This document shows positions 34,626-44,107 of a DNA stretch of 64,000 bases, piece after piece. The notes under the pieces were generated by a model. That model made no database searches and was not told where the DNA came from. It saw only the letters and a list, made by a program, of their open reading frames with translations. The DNA comes from Caldibacillus debilis DSM 16016. Lineage in GTDB: Bacteria; Bacillota; Bacilli; Bacillales; Caldibacillaceae. The translations under genes and the position numbers were made by a program. The stretch spans positions 1 through 64,000 of the forward strand of contig NZ_KB912913.1 in NCBI RefSeq assembly GCF_000383875.1, read 5' to 3'. Position 1 is the first letter of the stretch. Each line of letters starts with the position of its first letter.

Positions 34626-35310
34626 GACGGACGCGGCGGGCATCATTCCCTTTCGTGCACGGCCTGCCCGCTTCCGAAGGAAAGCGGGAATCGGGGGCTG
34701 GAATGATACCGTCAGTCCTTGCTTTACTGACTGTCGTCCTTTTCATCACCGTCGGCCATGGCAGAAAAGGAAAGGGCGGGATTATAAAAATTTTTGACCC
34801 CGCTTTTTTTGCCGCTGATCGGGGCCGTGCATTCATTCGCTTTTGGTTCCGATTTTCCGGCCGTATCGCTTGGCTCATCACGGTAATTCTTATTTTGTTA
34901 AGCGCTTACTTTGCGCAATGCATGAAACATCCCCATTGTTCGTTTTCCCCCGCGATTTTTGCGGTTCTTGCCGGCTGCCGGCCCCATGGCCGCCCCGGCA
35001 TGTGCGGGGAATTTTTCCCATGTTTTTTCCGCGGCAAAACGCGGCCGAAGGTTGAAGCCCCGGTTGGGAGGACAAGCCATGGAGAAACCGCGAGCCCCGG
35101 TTTAACCTCCCCGACGTTCCGGCCGGGAACAGGCCATCGATAAACCCGCCGCGAGGACAGGTTTGGACGCTGAAATGCCCGCCCGGTTGATCTATGGCTT
35201 TCTGTGTTTCTAAGCCGCTTGTCCGATCTCCCTTGAATCGGGGCTCATCCGGAACTCCCCTTTCCTTCGGCGGATGGCGCGATCCGGCGCGGGACCCTTC
35301 CCGGCCTCCT
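34626..35310. other. Long intergenic region, no confident gene
   Basis: About 685 bp between ypmR and convergent rsmF. One frame from 34622 could encode short hydrophobic stretches, but it has no ribosome site, overlaps the ypmR stop and drifts into Pro/Arg-rich sequence typical of random GC-rich DNA. A GTTAAGCGCTTAC palindrome lies near 34898 without an obvious target gene. The ypmS/ypmT genes that follow ypmR in Bacillus subtilis are not recognisable. Confidence 0.45.
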
Positions 35311-36681
35311 TCAGTAAATGATCCGCAATCCCTTCGGATAATAATTTTTGATCGTCCCCTGGACCTCCTTCCCCCAGCCGAGCGGGAAGCCGTCCACCGT
35401 GATCAGGATCCAGCCGTCCTGGCCGATCCCCTTTAACGTTTCCCCCTTTAAAAATTTTTCCCAGTCCTTTTCCTCGGAGGAGAAGTTCAACGACCGTTTC
35501 ACATTTTCCCGTTTCAAGGCGAGGGCGAGGGCGTGGTTCGGCTCAAAACGGTTTTTTTTCATGTCGCCGAGGTGGATCCCCGCCCGCAGGATCCGCAAAT
35601 CCTTCAGATCCGGACATCCTTCCGGGAGGGCGTAAAGCCGGTGGCCGAGGAGGAAAAACCGGGAAAAATCCACATCGGTTAAATACCGGTCTTGAAACTC
35701 GTAAAAGTCGTTCAATTTCCCCCCGGAAACCGTTCCTTTCATTTCCCTAAAGGGGAAACGGCTTCCCTCTCCTTCTTTTTTCACCATTTTGGCGACGAAG
35801 TGCCCCTCGCCCCTGACCAGGTGGGGCCAGATTCTCGCGCATTTCGCGAGCTCGGGGGAACCGTGTTTCGACCATTCCGGTCTTCCGTCGGCAATGCCGG
35901 AAATTTTCTCGATCTCCACCAGCTCCATTTCCGGGTGCTGGTGGAGGAAGCGTTCGATCACCTGTTCATTTTCTTCCGGGGAGAAGGTGCAGGTGGAATA
36001 GACCAGCGTCCCTCCTTCCCGGAGCATCACGAAGGCCTTTTCCAAAATCCGGTACTGGGTCTCGGCCAATTTCTTCACAAATCGCGGCGACCAGTAGATG
36101 GTGGTTTCCGGATCCTTCCGGAACATCCCTTCCCCGGAACAGGGAGCGTCGACCAGGATTTTATCGAAATATTCCGGAAAGCGTTTGGCCAGTTTTTCCG
36201 GGGTTTCGCTCGTCACGATGCAATTTTTGATTCCCATTCGTTCGACGTTTTCCGATAAAACCTTCGCCCGCTTGCCGGATATTTCGTTGGCGATAAGGAT
36301 GCCTTTCCCTTGCAAATGGCCGGCGATCTGCGTCGATTTTCCGCCGGGGGAAGCGCACAAATCCAGCACCCTGTCCCCGGGCTTCGCATCCAGCACCTCC
36401 GCCGGAAAACCGGCGCTCGGTTCCTGCACGTAATATAGGCCGGCCGCGTGGTACGGATGTTTACCCGGCCTGTCGTTCCGCGGGGAAAAGTAGTAGCCGC
36501 CCGTGACAAAAGGGATCTTCTCCAAAGGAAAAGGGCTGATCGCCTTCCATGTTTCTTCGTCGACCTTGAGGGGGTTGATCCGCAGGCCGGCGGTTTTTTC
36601 TCCGGCCAGGCTTTCCAGAAAAGGTTCGGCTTCTTCTTTCAACAGTGCGCGCATTTTTTCCACAAATTCCTCCGGGAGCAT
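35311..36681 (-). CDS. rsmF: 16S rRNA m5C methyltransferase RsmF/NOL1-NOP2-Sun family
   Basis: Methylates a cytosine in rRNA with S-adenosylmethionine. The 456-residue product has an N-terminal RNA-binding part, the SAM motif VLDLCASPGGKSTQIA near residue 105, catalytic-site VDAPCSGEGMFRKDP near 177, and STCTFSPEENE near 230 carrying the nucleophilic Cys. The C-terminal 150 residues form the RsmF-type PUA-like extension, absent from RsmB. AAGGAGTGG precedes the ATG on the minus strand. It stands alone, converging with ypmR. Confidence 0.92.
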   Translation of the reverse strand: MLPEEFVEKMRALLKEEAEPFLESLAGEKTAGLRINPLKVDEETWKAISPFPLEKIPFVTGGYYFSPRNDRPGKHPYHAAGLYYVQEPSAGFPAEVLDAKPGDRVLDLCASPGGKSTQIAGHLQGKGILIANEISGKRAKVLSENVERMGIKNCIVTSETPEKLAKRFPEYFDKILVDAPCSGEGMFRKDPETTIYWSPRFVKKLAETQYRILEKAFVMLREGGTLVYSTCTFSPEENEQVIERFLHQHPEMELVEIEKISGIADGRPEWSKHGSPELAKCARIWPHLVRGEGHFVAKMVKKEGEGSRFPFREMKGTVSGGKLNDFYEFQDRYLTDVDFSRFFLLGHRLYALPEGCPDLKDLRILRAGIHLGDMKKNRFEPNHALALALKRENVKRSLNFSSEEKDWEKFLKGETLKGIGQDGWILITVDGFPLGWGKEVQGTIKNYYPKGLRIIY

Positions 36682-36973
36682 GCGGTTTCCACTCCTTTCC
36701 GGTGAGCATTCGGTTCCCTTGCGTCGCGCGGAACCCGGTTTTGGCGCGGGCCATCGCCGGGAAATGTCTTGACCGGCGGCGAGAGATGCGGGGGATCTCC
36801 CGGTGAACGGGAAGCCCGGATCATTTTCAGAAAAAATTTTTCCGATGCGGGGCCGCCCATTCCTGTTCCGCGTGGCAGGCTCTTTGGAAACAGCCCTATT
36901 TTATCACAGGGACGGATAAAAAGGGAAACGGAATCCGGAAAAGGGGACCGGTTCGCCGCGGACAGCCGGATAA

Positions 36974-37051
36974 AAACACGAACATTGTATAAATATAAAT
37001 CTATAATATTCGTAAATAATATTGATTTTGCTGGTTTTATCCGGTAACATT
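36974..37051 (+). promoter_or_regulatory. Promoter region of the COG2509 gene with PurR-like boxes
   Basis: TTGATT near 37023, 17-bp spacer and TAACAT near 37046 are a weak sigma-A promoter. Upstream, AAACACGAACATT (36974-36986) and the inverted ATTTACGAATATT (37017-37005) each match the Bacillus PurBox AWWWCCGAACWWT at 11 of 13 positions and are 18 bp apart. The AT-rich composition makes chance matches possible. Confidence 0.3.
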
Positions 37052-37105
37052 TTTATTGTGACATTAAATTTACGAACGACCTGCGCATGATGGGAGGAAT
37101 GGCGG

Positions 37106-38587
37106 ATGAGCTTCGATTATGACGTGATCGTCGTCGGTGCGGGACCGACGGGGATTTTTGCCTGCTACGAATTGACATTGAAGCATCCGGAAGCGAAAGT
37201 GCTGCTGATCGACAAGGGGCATGATATCTACCGGAGGCGCTGTCCGATTTTGGAAGGGAAGATCCGGAAGTGCCCGCCGGCCATCGGGAAGAAGAAGTTT
37301 GCCGGCTGTCTGCCGGCCTGTTCGATCACAGCCGGGTTCGGCGGCGCCGGCGCCTATTCGGACGGAAAATTTAACATCACGAGCGAATACGGCGGATGGC
37401 TGAACGATTATCTCCCGAATTCCACCGTCTTGGAATTGATCAAGTACGTGGACGCCATCAATTTGAAGCATGGCGCGCCGACGGAGATCACCGATCCCGA
37501 CACGGAGGAAATCAGGAAGATCGAAAGGCGGGCCTACGCCGCCGGGCTTAAGCTCCTGCGGGCCCGAATCCGCCATTTGGGGACGGAGGAAAATATCCGG
37601 ATTTTGCAAAGCATCTACGAATACTTGAAAGACCATGTGGAGATGATGTTCGGGCAGGAAGTGGAAGACATCGAAACGGTCAAAACGGGAGAAAAATATG
37701 TCGCCCGGGGCGTCCGCCTGAAGTCGGGCGGGACGGTCACGGCCAAAAAGATCCTGCTCGCCCCCGGCCGGGACGGCTCCGCCTGGCTGACGGAAATCAT
37801 GAGAAAGCGGCGCTTGAAGATGCTGTCCAATCAGGTGGACATCGGCGTCCGGGTGGAAACGTCCAACATCGTTATGGAGGAGATCAATCGCCATTTGTAC
37901 GAAGGAAAATTGATCTACCGATCCTCGGTCGGGACGACGGTCCGGACGTTTTGCAGCAACCCTTCCGGCCATGTGGTGGTGGAAAACCATTCCGGGACGA
38001 TGCTCGCCAACGGCCACAGCTATCAGGACCCGTCCTTGGGAAGCCCGAACACCAATTTTGCCATCCTCGTTTCCCACCAATTTTCCGAACCCTTCGACCA
38101 GCCGAATGAATACGCCCACGCCATCTCCCGGTTGGCCAACATCCTTTCGGGCGGCGGGATCATCGTGCAAAAGTACGGGGATTTGCTGAAAGGAAGGCGT
38201 TCGACGGAGAAAAGGATCCGGGAAGGGTTCATCGAGCCGACGCTGAAGGAAGCCGTTCCCGGGGATTTGTCCCTCGTGCTTCCCTACAATACGCTGAAAA
38301 GCATCATGGAAATGACGGAGGCCCTCGACCGGGTGCTCCCCGGCATCGCCTCCGAACATACCCTTTTTTACGGGGTGGAAGCGAAATTTTATTCGGCCCG
38401 TCCGGTGTTGAACGACCGGTTTGAATCGGAAATCGCCAATCTGTATATCGGCGGGGACGGCGGGGGCATCACCCGCGGCCTGGCCCAGGCCAGCGCCTGC
38501 GGGGTATGGATCGCCCGCGACATCGCGGAAAAATTGAAGAAGGAGCCCCTTTCCTCCCCCGATCCGGCCGGAATTGTGATAGGATAG
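37106..38587 (+). CDS. FAD-dependent dehydrogenase, COG2509 family
   Basis: The 493-residue cytosolic flavoprotein starts MSFDYDVIVVGAGPTGIFAC with the GxGxxG ADP-binding motif, followed by a Cys-containing segment RRRCPILEGKIRKCPP, KFAGCLPACS, and the GGAGAYSDGKFN motif typical of this family. The C-terminal FAD-binding segment is NLYIGGDGGGITRGLAQASA. COG2509 proteins are uncharacterised; the Cys pairs might be redox-active or bind Fe-S. GGGAGG lies upstream of the ATG. The yozE gene follows 32 bp later. Confidence 0.85.
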   Translation: MSFDYDVIVVGAGPTGIFACYELTLKHPEAKVLLIDKGHDIYRRRCPILEGKIRKCPPAIGKKKFAGCLPACSITAGFGGAGAYSDGKFNITSEYGGWLNDYLPNSTVLELIKYVDAINLKHGAPTEITDPDTEEIRKIERRAYAAGLKLLRARIRHLGTEENIRILQSIYEYLKDHVEMMFGQEVEDIETVKTGEKYVARGVRLKSGGTVTAKKILLAPGRDGSAWLTEIMRKRRLKMLSNQVDIGVRVETSNIVMEEINRHLYEGKLIYRSSVGTTVRTFCSNPSGHVVVENHSGTMLANGHSYQDPSLGSPNTNFAILVSHQFSEPFDQPNEYAHAISRLANILSGGGIIVQKYGDLLKGRRSTEKRIREGFIEPTLKEAVPGDLSLVLPYNTLKSIMEMTEALDRVLPGIASEHTLFYGVEAKFYSARPVLNDRFESEIANLYIGGDGGGITRGLAQASACGVWIARDIAEKLKKEPLSSPDPAGIVIG

Positions 38588-38619
38588 ATAAAAAAGAATT
38601 TTGACGGACGGGAGATGCG

Positions 38620-38859
38620 ATGGCAAAATCCTTCTATCATTTTCTCATGCGATACCGGAATCCGGGAGGAAAGGACGAATTGGCCCGGTTCGCGGAAAAT
38701 GTCTACCGGGACCACGGCTTTCCGAAACAATCCAGGAAATTTGATGAGATTTCCCGCTATCTGGAACTGAACGGGGAATATTTGCCTTCGATGGACGTCT
38801 TTGACCGGGCCTGGGCGCTTTATAGGGAATGGGAGCGGGATATGGACGAAGGAATCTGA
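38620..38859 (+). CDS. yozE: YozE family protein (UPF0346)
   Basis: A 79-residue helical protein with the YozE SAM-like fold, starting MAKSFYHFLMRYRNPGGKDE and containing FPKQSRKFDEISRYLELNGEY, the family core. Function is unknown. GACGGGAG precedes the ATG. In Bacillus subtilis yozE lies close to yodN, deoD and yodJ, the genes that follow here. Confidence 0.9.
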   Translation: MAKSFYHFLMRYRNPGGKDELARFAENVYRDHGFPKQSRKFDEISRYLELNGEYLPSMDVFDRAWALYREWERDMDEGI

Positions 38860-38985
38860 TCATCTCCGGCTGTGGCCCCCGGCCGGACGGAACGTCCGCA
38901 ATCCGACTTCCCGTTTTCCCGGCCGGCCCCCCTTTCTCATTTTTTTCCGATGTGCATATAATGGTTTAAAGATTGAGGAGAAAGA

Positions 38986-39615
38986 GTGGGGGCAATGACG
39001 AAGGGAAGGATGGCGAAATATAAAATCGGGGATTACGTCATGGGCCGGAACGAGGAGATTTTCGGGAAAATCGTCAACGTCCATCTGGTGGAAGGCCAGT
39101 GGTTTTACCGGCTTCACAACCGCGAGGAACTGTACCGGGAGGACCAATTGTCCCCGGCCGATGAAGATGCGGAATTGGTGCAAAAAGAAAACGTCCATAT
39201 CGATTATCGGTTCCAATTCGGGGACATCGTCCATGTAAAAGGCTACGGCAGCGATCTGTTCGTTGTCATCGGTTTCCGCGCCGAGATTTGGCGGTATAAA
39301 AATTCCGCATGGGAAGATTTGATCTATGAGTTGTCCCGGCTGAAGGACGGGGAATGGCTCGAGGCATCGGAAGAAGAGCTGATTTACATCGCCGACGAAC
39401 AAAAGGCGAAAAAATTTCTTTTGCACCCCCAATTGCGGAATAATCCGCCGCAGAAGCCGGAGCGGAAAAAGGATATGGCGGATATCGACATGCTCTTGGA
39501 TATGTATAACGATTATAAACGGCTGTATGAGTTGTTCGGGGAAAACACCTACAGGAAAAAGATGAAAGAAGTGCTGAAAAAATTGGAGGCCATCGTCAGG
39601 CACTTTCAAAAATAA
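38986..39615 (+). CDS. yodN: YodN-like conserved protein
   Basis: A 209-residue cytosolic protein of unknown function. The first 130 residues hold small beta-rich repeats resembling SH3-like or KOW-like modules (YKIGDYVMGRNEEIFGKIVNV; FQFGDIVHVKGYGSDLFVVI), followed by a charged linker and a C-terminal helix (MLLDMYNDYKRLYELFGENT). GTG 38986 with TGAGGAGAAAGA upstream is taken as start; ATG 38995 and ATG 39010 are alternatives. A TATAAT lies at about 38958. The symbol rests mainly on position between yozE and deoD. Confidence 0.7.
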   Translation: MGAMTKGRMAKYKIGDYVMGRNEEIFGKIVNVHLVEGQWFYRLHNREELYREDQLSPADEDAELVQKENVHIDYRFQFGDIVHVKGYGSDLFVVIGFRAEIWRYKNSAWEDLIYELSRLKDGEWLEASEEELIYIADEQKAKKFLLHPQLRNNPPQKPERKKDMADIDMLLDMYNDYKRLYELFGENTYRKKMKEVLKKLEAIVRHFQK

Positions 39616-39664
39616 TGAAGGGGATCCGGCCGGATGGCCTCCCAGGAGGCGCCCCGCCCTTTGC

Positions 39665-39694
39665 GGAAGGCTGATCGTTCGGCCTTCCTTTTTT
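39665..39694 (+). terminator. Terminator of yodN
   Basis: GGAAGGC (39665-39671) and GGCCTTCC (39681-39688) around a 9-nt loop, followed by TTTTTTCC. Confidence 0.85.
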
Positions 39695-40179
39695 CCTTTG
39701 CCGGGGAACTTTCTTTTTGGAACCGCGGTGACCCTGCTTGCCTTATACCGGCCGGGGCCCTGCCGGAGGGATTTTCATTTGGGACGGCCGCGATTTTTCC
39801 TCCGTCCGGCCGGCAGGCACGAAAAGGCAAACATCGGAGGGGAGACTTTCTGCCGGAGGGGCGGCTCCGTCCTCCCGACAACGCTTTCGGCGCGCTTCCA
39901 TCCCGGGATGGGCCGGCCGGCGGTTTCCGGTAGAAATGGTAAACGGTTGCTTCCGGAAGCCGGAAGAGGGGCGAATCCCCCCTTCCGGCGGGCCGAAACG
40001 GTACCTCTTTCGCCCATCCCCCTTTTGTCGGCTGCACGGGTTTCCATCGGTTTTTTTGGGTGCGTTTGAAGGACGAACCGCAAAATCCATTCCCTTCCTC
40101 CTTTTCCCGGCTACCAAACGACGCAAAATATGGTATATTGGAAACGAAAAAAGTATTCGTTCTTAAGGAGGATTTTTTC
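39695..40179. other. GC-rich spacer before deoD
   Basis: About 485 bp with overlapping long frames in at least three phases on each strand, none with ribosome site or recognisable product, which is typical of GC-rich non-coding sequence in this window. The deoD promoter must lie in its AT-rich right end (TATGGTATATTGG near 40129). Confidence 0.45.
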
Positions 40180-40884
40180 ATGAGCATTCACATCGCCGCC
40201 AAAGCGCATGAAATTGCGGATACGGTGCTCCTGCCGGGGGATCCCCTTCGGGCGAAATACATCGCCGAAAATTTTTTGGAAAACCCGGTGCTTTACAATG
40301 AGGTCCGCAACATGTACGGCTATACGGGCACATACAAAGGGAAACGGATCTCCGTCCAAGGGACGGGCATGGGCGTTCCGTCCATCGCGATCTACATTAC
40401 CGAACTGATGCAGAGCTACAACGTGCAGAAGCTGATCCGCGTCGGCACCTGCGGGGCCATCCAGAAAGACGTAAAGGTGCGGGACGTCATATTGGCGATG
40501 AGCGCCTCCACCGATTCGTACATAAACCGGAAAATCTTTAACGGGATCGACTACGCGCCGACCGCCAATTTTGAATTGCTGAAGAAGGCCTATGACGCCG
40601 GAACGGAAAAGGGCCTGGATTTGAAGGTGGGCAGCGTCTTTACCGCCGACCTCTTCTACGACGATTATGCGGAGCACGAAAAATGGGCGAAGTACGGCAT
40701 CTTGGCTGTGGAAATGGAAACGGCCGCCCTGTATACCCTTGCGGCGAAATTCGGCAGGAAGGCCCTTTCCATCTTGACCGTCAGCGACCATATTTTAACC
40801 GGAGAGGAAACGACCGCCGAGGAGCGGCAAACGACCTTCAACGATATGATCGAAGTGGCGCTGGAGGCGGCTGTCAAAGAATGA
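40180..40884 (+). CDS. deoD: Purine nucleoside phosphorylase DeoD
   Basis: Hexameric phosphorylase that cleaves purine (deoxy)nucleosides to base and (deoxy)ribose-1-phosphate. The 234-residue product starts [20 protein letters not shown] and has the phosphate-binding [23 protein letters not shown], the purine-site [14 protein letters not shown] and the catalytic Asp in [24 protein letters not shown] upstream fixes the start at 40180; an upstream open stretch of 40 codons is rejected. It is adjacent to yodJ as in Bacillus subtilis. Confidence 0.97.
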   Translation: MSIHIAAKAHEIADTVLLPGDPLRAKYIAENFLENPVLYNEVRNMYGYTGTYKGKRISVQGTGMGVPSIAIYITELMQSYNVQKLIRVGTCGAIQKDVKVRDVILAMSASTDSYINRKIFNGIDYAPTANFELLKKAYDAGTEKGLDLKVGSVFTADLFYDDYAEHEKWAKYGILAVEMETAALYTLAAKFGRKALSILTVSDHILTGEETTAEERQTTFNDMIEVALEAAVKE

Positions 40885-41075
40885 AATCTTCCCGGCCGAT
40901 CGGAAAAGATCGGCCCTGTTTTTTTGGCGGGAAATAACTCTACCCAAGGGATTTCGGCAGTGATAAAATTTATTCATGCGATTCAAGAAACGGATGATTC
41001 CGGCACGGACGGAATGCGGCAGCCGCGCCGCGGCGCCGCGGGACCGGCATGCTGCCGGGGAAGCGGGGGATTTTT

Positions 41076-41945
41076 TTGACGAGAAAAATTTTCATCCTTT
41101 TACTGGCCATTCCTTTGCTCGTTGCCTGCCAAGGCCTCTTTTCCAAGGGAAAAGAGAAGGGCGAAACGGGTGGGACGGCCGGTCAAGAGCAAAAGCAAAA
41201 GGAAAACAACCAGGATCAACCGGATACCGGCGCCGAACCTTCGGAAAAAACCGGCGGACATCCAGGGGGGAACGGAGCGCCCGGTGAAGGGGAGGGCGGG
41301 GAAATCCTGCTGGATGCCAGCCTGTTCAACGAAATCGAAGTGATCAACGGGCAAAAAGTCATCAAAAACCCGGACAACATCCTGATCATCGTCAACAAGG
41401 ACTACAGCCTTCCTCCCGGCTACAAACCGAAGGATCTTGTCAGGCCGAAAGTCCCCTTTTCCTTCGGCGACCGGGACATCGAAAAAAGCTATATGCGCAA
41501 AGAGGCGGCCGAGGCCCTGGAAAGGATGTTCCGGGCCGCGGCAAAGGAAGGAATCCGCCTGTATGCCGTCTCCGGCTACCGGTCGTACGAACGGCAGAAG
41601 GAGCTGTTTGACGCGGAGGTGGCGGAGAGGGGGAAGGAATTGGCGGTGCAGGCCGTTGCCGTGCCGGGGCAAAGCGAGCATCAGACCGGGCTCGCCATGG
41701 ATATCTCCAGCGCCAGCAACGGCTTCCAATTGAATGAAAAATTCGAGGAAACGCCGGAAGGAAAATGGCTTTTCAAAAACGCCCACAAGTTCGGGTTTAT
41801 CCTGCGCTATCCGAAGGGAAAGGAAGACATTACCGGGTACATGTACGAACCGTGGCACTACCGGTACGTCGGCGAATATGCGGAAACGATCTACAAAAAC
41901 GGCTGGACCTTGGAGGAATTTTTCGAGCAGGCAAGGGCCATTTAA
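41076..41945 (+). CDS. yodJ: D-alanyl-D-alanine carboxypeptidase lipoprotein (M15B, YodJ)
   Basis: VanY-type zinc DD-carboxypeptidase that removes the terminal D-Ala from peptidoglycan stems. From TTG 41076 the product has 289 residues: a lipoprotein signal LLLAIPLLVAC, a 60-residue Gly/Glu/Pro-rich linker, and the peptidase domain with SEHQTGLAMDIS (zinc His and Asp), the catalytic Glu in YEPWHYRYVG and its zinc His. GGGGG lies seven bases before the TTG; the upstream ATG at 41049 would spoil the signal peptide's basic start. ctpA follows. Confidence 0.9.
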   Translation: MTRKIFILLLAIPLLVACQGLFSKGKEKGETGGTAGQEQKQKENNQDQPDTGAEPSEKTGGHPGGNGAPGEGEGGEILLDASLFNEIEVINGQKVIKNPDNILIIVNKDYSLPPGYKPKDLVRPKVPFSFGDRDIEKSYMRKEAAEALERMFRAAAKEGIRLYAVSGYRSYERQKELFDAEVAERGKELAVQAVAVPGQSEHQTGLAMDISSASNGFQLNEKFEETPEGKWLFKNAHKFGFILRYPKGKEDITGYMYEPWHYRYVGEYAETIYKNGWTLEEFFEQARAI

Positions 41946-41949
41946 TCGT

Positions 41950-41977
41950 TTGTAATTTTCATGAAACATGATATTCT
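41950..41977 (+). promoter_or_regulatory. Candidate promoter of ctpA
   Basis: TTGTAA (41950-41955), 16-bp spacer, TATTCT (41972-41977), about 38 bp before the start codon. It begins immediately after the yodJ stop. Confidence 0.5.
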
Positions 41978-42015
41978 TTTGTATATGAGCATATCGTCGA
42001 AAGTGGTGAAATCCT

Positions 42016-43476
42016 ATGGAAGATGAGAAAAAAGGACAGATGGATGACCAAGGAAAAACGGTTACGATAAAAAAATTCCATTTCATCATGCTGCTGTTTT
42101 TGACGGTCTTTCTGACGGCGGGGATTACGGCCTTCGCTTTGTCTTTCGGCGATGAAAAAGTCGTGGAAAGGATCCAGGTGCGGGACCGGGAAGAATTCAA
42201 AAAGCTGTATGATGTATACGACCAGATCAAATCTTCGTATATCGAGAAAGTGGATGAATCGGCTTTGATCGACGGCGCCATCAACGGGATGGTGGAAGCG
42301 GTGGGCGACCCCTATTCCGATTACATGACAAAGGAAGAAGCGGAAAGTTTCCATGAAAGCATTTCTTCCTCCTTTGAAGGAATCGGCGCCCAGATCGAAG
42401 AAAGGGACGGCTACATCGTCATCGTCGCGCCGATTAAAGGAAGCCCGGCGGAAAAGGCCGGCTTGAAAGCCAACGACAAAATACTGGAAGTGGACGGCAA
42501 AAACATTCAAGGCATGAGCGCCAATGAAGCGGTGACGCTGATCAGGGGCAAAAAGGGGACCCAGGTGGAATTGACGATCCTCCGCCCGGGCGTGGATGAG
42601 CCGATCAAGGTCAAAATCACCCGCGACGTGATCCCGATCGAAACGGTGTACAGCGAAATGCTGGACGGAAAAATCGGCAAAATTCAAATCACTTCCTTTT
42701 CCGAGCGGACGACCGAGGAATTGAAACAACATTTGGAAAAGCTGAAGAAAGAGGGAATGAAAGGCTTGATCCTCGACCTCCGGCAAAATCCCGGCGGGCT
42801 GTTGGATCAGGTCATTGAAATCGCCAATATCTTCATTCCCAACGGAAAAGTGATCTATCAGCTGGAATACAAAGACGGGAAAGTGGAGAAACAGACTTCC
42901 GCCCAAAAGGAACCCTTCGAATTCCCCTTTGTCGTCCTGGTGGATAACGGAAGCGCCAGCGCTTCGGAAATCTTGGCGGCTGCGGTGCAGGAATCGGCCG
43001 GCATGCCCCTCGTCGGGGAAAAGACGTTCGGCAAAGGCACCGTCCAGTCTTCCAGCGATTTCCAAGACGGTTCCACGATCAAACTGACCACCGCCAAGTG
43101 GCTGACGCCCAACGGCAATTGGATCCACGAAAAGGGGATTGAGCCCGATTATCCGGTGAAATATCCGGATTATGCCAATCTTCCTTACATCGATCCGAAT
43201 TTGAAGCTGAAAGAAGGGACGGAATCGGAGCAGGTGAAGACCGCCGAACGGTTCCTGGAAGTCCTCGGCTATCATCCCGGAAAAGTGGACGGACAGTTCG
43301 ACGAAAACACGAAGGCGGCGGTGGAAGCCTTCCAAAGGGATGAGAAGCTGAAAGCGACGGGGATCGTCACGGGCGAAACGACGGCGAGATTGTATGAAAA
43401 CATAAGGGAAAAACTGGAAAAAGATGATCCCCAATTGAAAAAAGCCATCGAAGTGCTGAAAGAAAAAATGAAATAG
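42016..43476 (+). CDS. ctpA: Carboxy-terminal processing protease CtpA (S41)
   Basis: Membrane-tethered serine protease acting outside the cytoplasm. The 486-residue product has one N-terminal membrane helix (about 22-42), a PDZ domain with SSSFEGIGAQIEERDG (about 115-200), the S41 catalytic core with the Ser in DNGSASASE (near 313-317) and the Lys in GEKTFGKGTVQ (near 340), and a C-terminal peptidoglycan-binding domain (LEVLGYHPGKVDGQFDENTK). This is the usual Bacillus CtpA layout. The start has weak GTGGTG upstream. A terminator overlaps the stop codon. Confidence 0.95.
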   Translation: MEDEKKGQMDDQGKTVTIKKFHFIMLLFLTVFLTAGITAFALSFGDEKVVERIQVRDREEFKKLYDVYDQIKSSYIEKVDESALIDGAINGMVEAVGDPYSDYMTKEEAESFHESISSSFEGIGAQIEERDGYIVIVAPIKGSPAEKAGLKANDKILEVDGKNIQGMSANEAVTLIRGKKGTQVELTILRPGVDEPIKVKITRDVIPIETVYSEMLDGKIGKIQITSFSERTTEELKQHLEKLKKEGMKGLILDLRQNPGGLLDQVIEIANIFIPNGKVIYQLEYKDGKVEKQTSAQKEPFEFPFVVLVDNGSASASEILAAAVQESAGMPLVGEKTFGKGTVQSSSDFQDGSTIKLTTAKWLTPNGNWIHEKGIEPDYPVKYPDYANLPYIDPNLKLKEGTESEQVKTAERFLEVLGYHPGKVDGQFDENTKAAVEAFQRDEKLKATGIVTGETTARLYENIREKLEKDDPQLKKAIEVLKEKMK

Positions 43477-43501
43477 ATGCCCGTCCCGGGCATCTTTTTT
43501 T
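43476..43501 (+). terminator. Terminator of ctpA
   Basis: GATGCCC and GGGCATC arms around GTCCC, followed by seven T residues; it starts in the stop codon. Confidence 0.9.
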
Positions 43502-43636
43502 CTGGGAAATTCTTCCTGCGCCGGCATGCGGAAAGGCCGTGCAAAAAGGGAGGCGGCCGCCGGAATGGGAATAAGCGGGATCGGAAAGGAGCGGAGGCGT
43601 TTCAAAGAATCGCCCCGCGAATGGGGGGATGTGGTT

Positions 43637-44107
43637 TTACCGCCCGTCTTCCTTCCGGATGGGGATCTCGCTGATTTGGACGTCGGTGTTCTTCGGGATT
43701 TTAATCTCCAACATTTGATCGCGGAAGGCGGCCCGGGCCCCTTTTTTTCGGACGAGGGCGGGCAATGGGATGACGTGGCGTCCTTTGTTCAGCCCCTCGA
43801 TAAAACATTGGTTCTGGGTGTAATAGATCCTTGCCCGCCTCAGCAGCTGTTTATTTTCCAACGGGATTTGAATATAGATATCTTCCAATGTTTCAAAGAC
43901 CCGTTCGTTCAGGCCGCGATCCGGGCTTTCCTCCGGCGTTTTTCCCCCTTCGGGCGCCGGAGGCTGCCCGTTCGAAAAATTCCAAAGGTTGTTCGGCAAT
44001 GTCATTTTCATCCATTGGTCGAAAATCTTCTGGAACTGTTCGGGATTCATCCCTTGAAAAAAGTCCTTCGTTTCGCCAAACCAGTTCCAAGGAAACACGG
44101 CCGCCAC
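43637..44107 (-). CDS. Hsp20/alpha-crystallin-like protein
   Basis: The 156-residue product starts (V/M)AAVFPWNWFGETKDFF, has a hydrophilic linker (PPAPEGGKTPEESP), and a C-terminal domain with the strand pattern of alpha-crystallins: ERVFETLEDIYIQIPL, RRARIYYTQNQCFIEG and a final DQMLEIKIPKN. Similar short proteins in Bacillus are spore-associated small heat-shock relatives (CotM/GerT type), so a chaperone-like or coat role is plausible. GTG 44107 with GGAAGGAAGG upstream is the start. The usual C-terminal IxI anchor seems modified (VQISEIPI). Confidence 0.65.
   Translation of the reverse strand: MAAVFPWNWFGETKDFFQGMNPEQFQKIFDQWMKMTLPNNLWNFSNGQPPAPEGGKTPEESPDRGLNERVFETLEDIYIQIPLENKQLLRRARIYYTQNQCFIEGLNKGRHVIPLPALVRKKGARAAFRDQMLEIKIPKNTDVQISEIPIRKEDGR

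Noticed and set aside
34890-34905. cre-like GTTAAGCGCTTAC palindrome
   Set aside because: At least two mismatches to the consensus and no gene in the right place to be regulated.
34622-35143. Possible small membrane protein after ypmR
   Set aside because: Hydrophobic patches are present but there is no ribosome site, the frame overlaps the ypmR stop, and the ends are random Pro/Arg-rich sequence.
37070-38626. 518-codon open frame opposite the COG2509 gene
   Set aside because: Antisense shadow; the plus-strand product has an intact FAD-binding motif and ribosome site.
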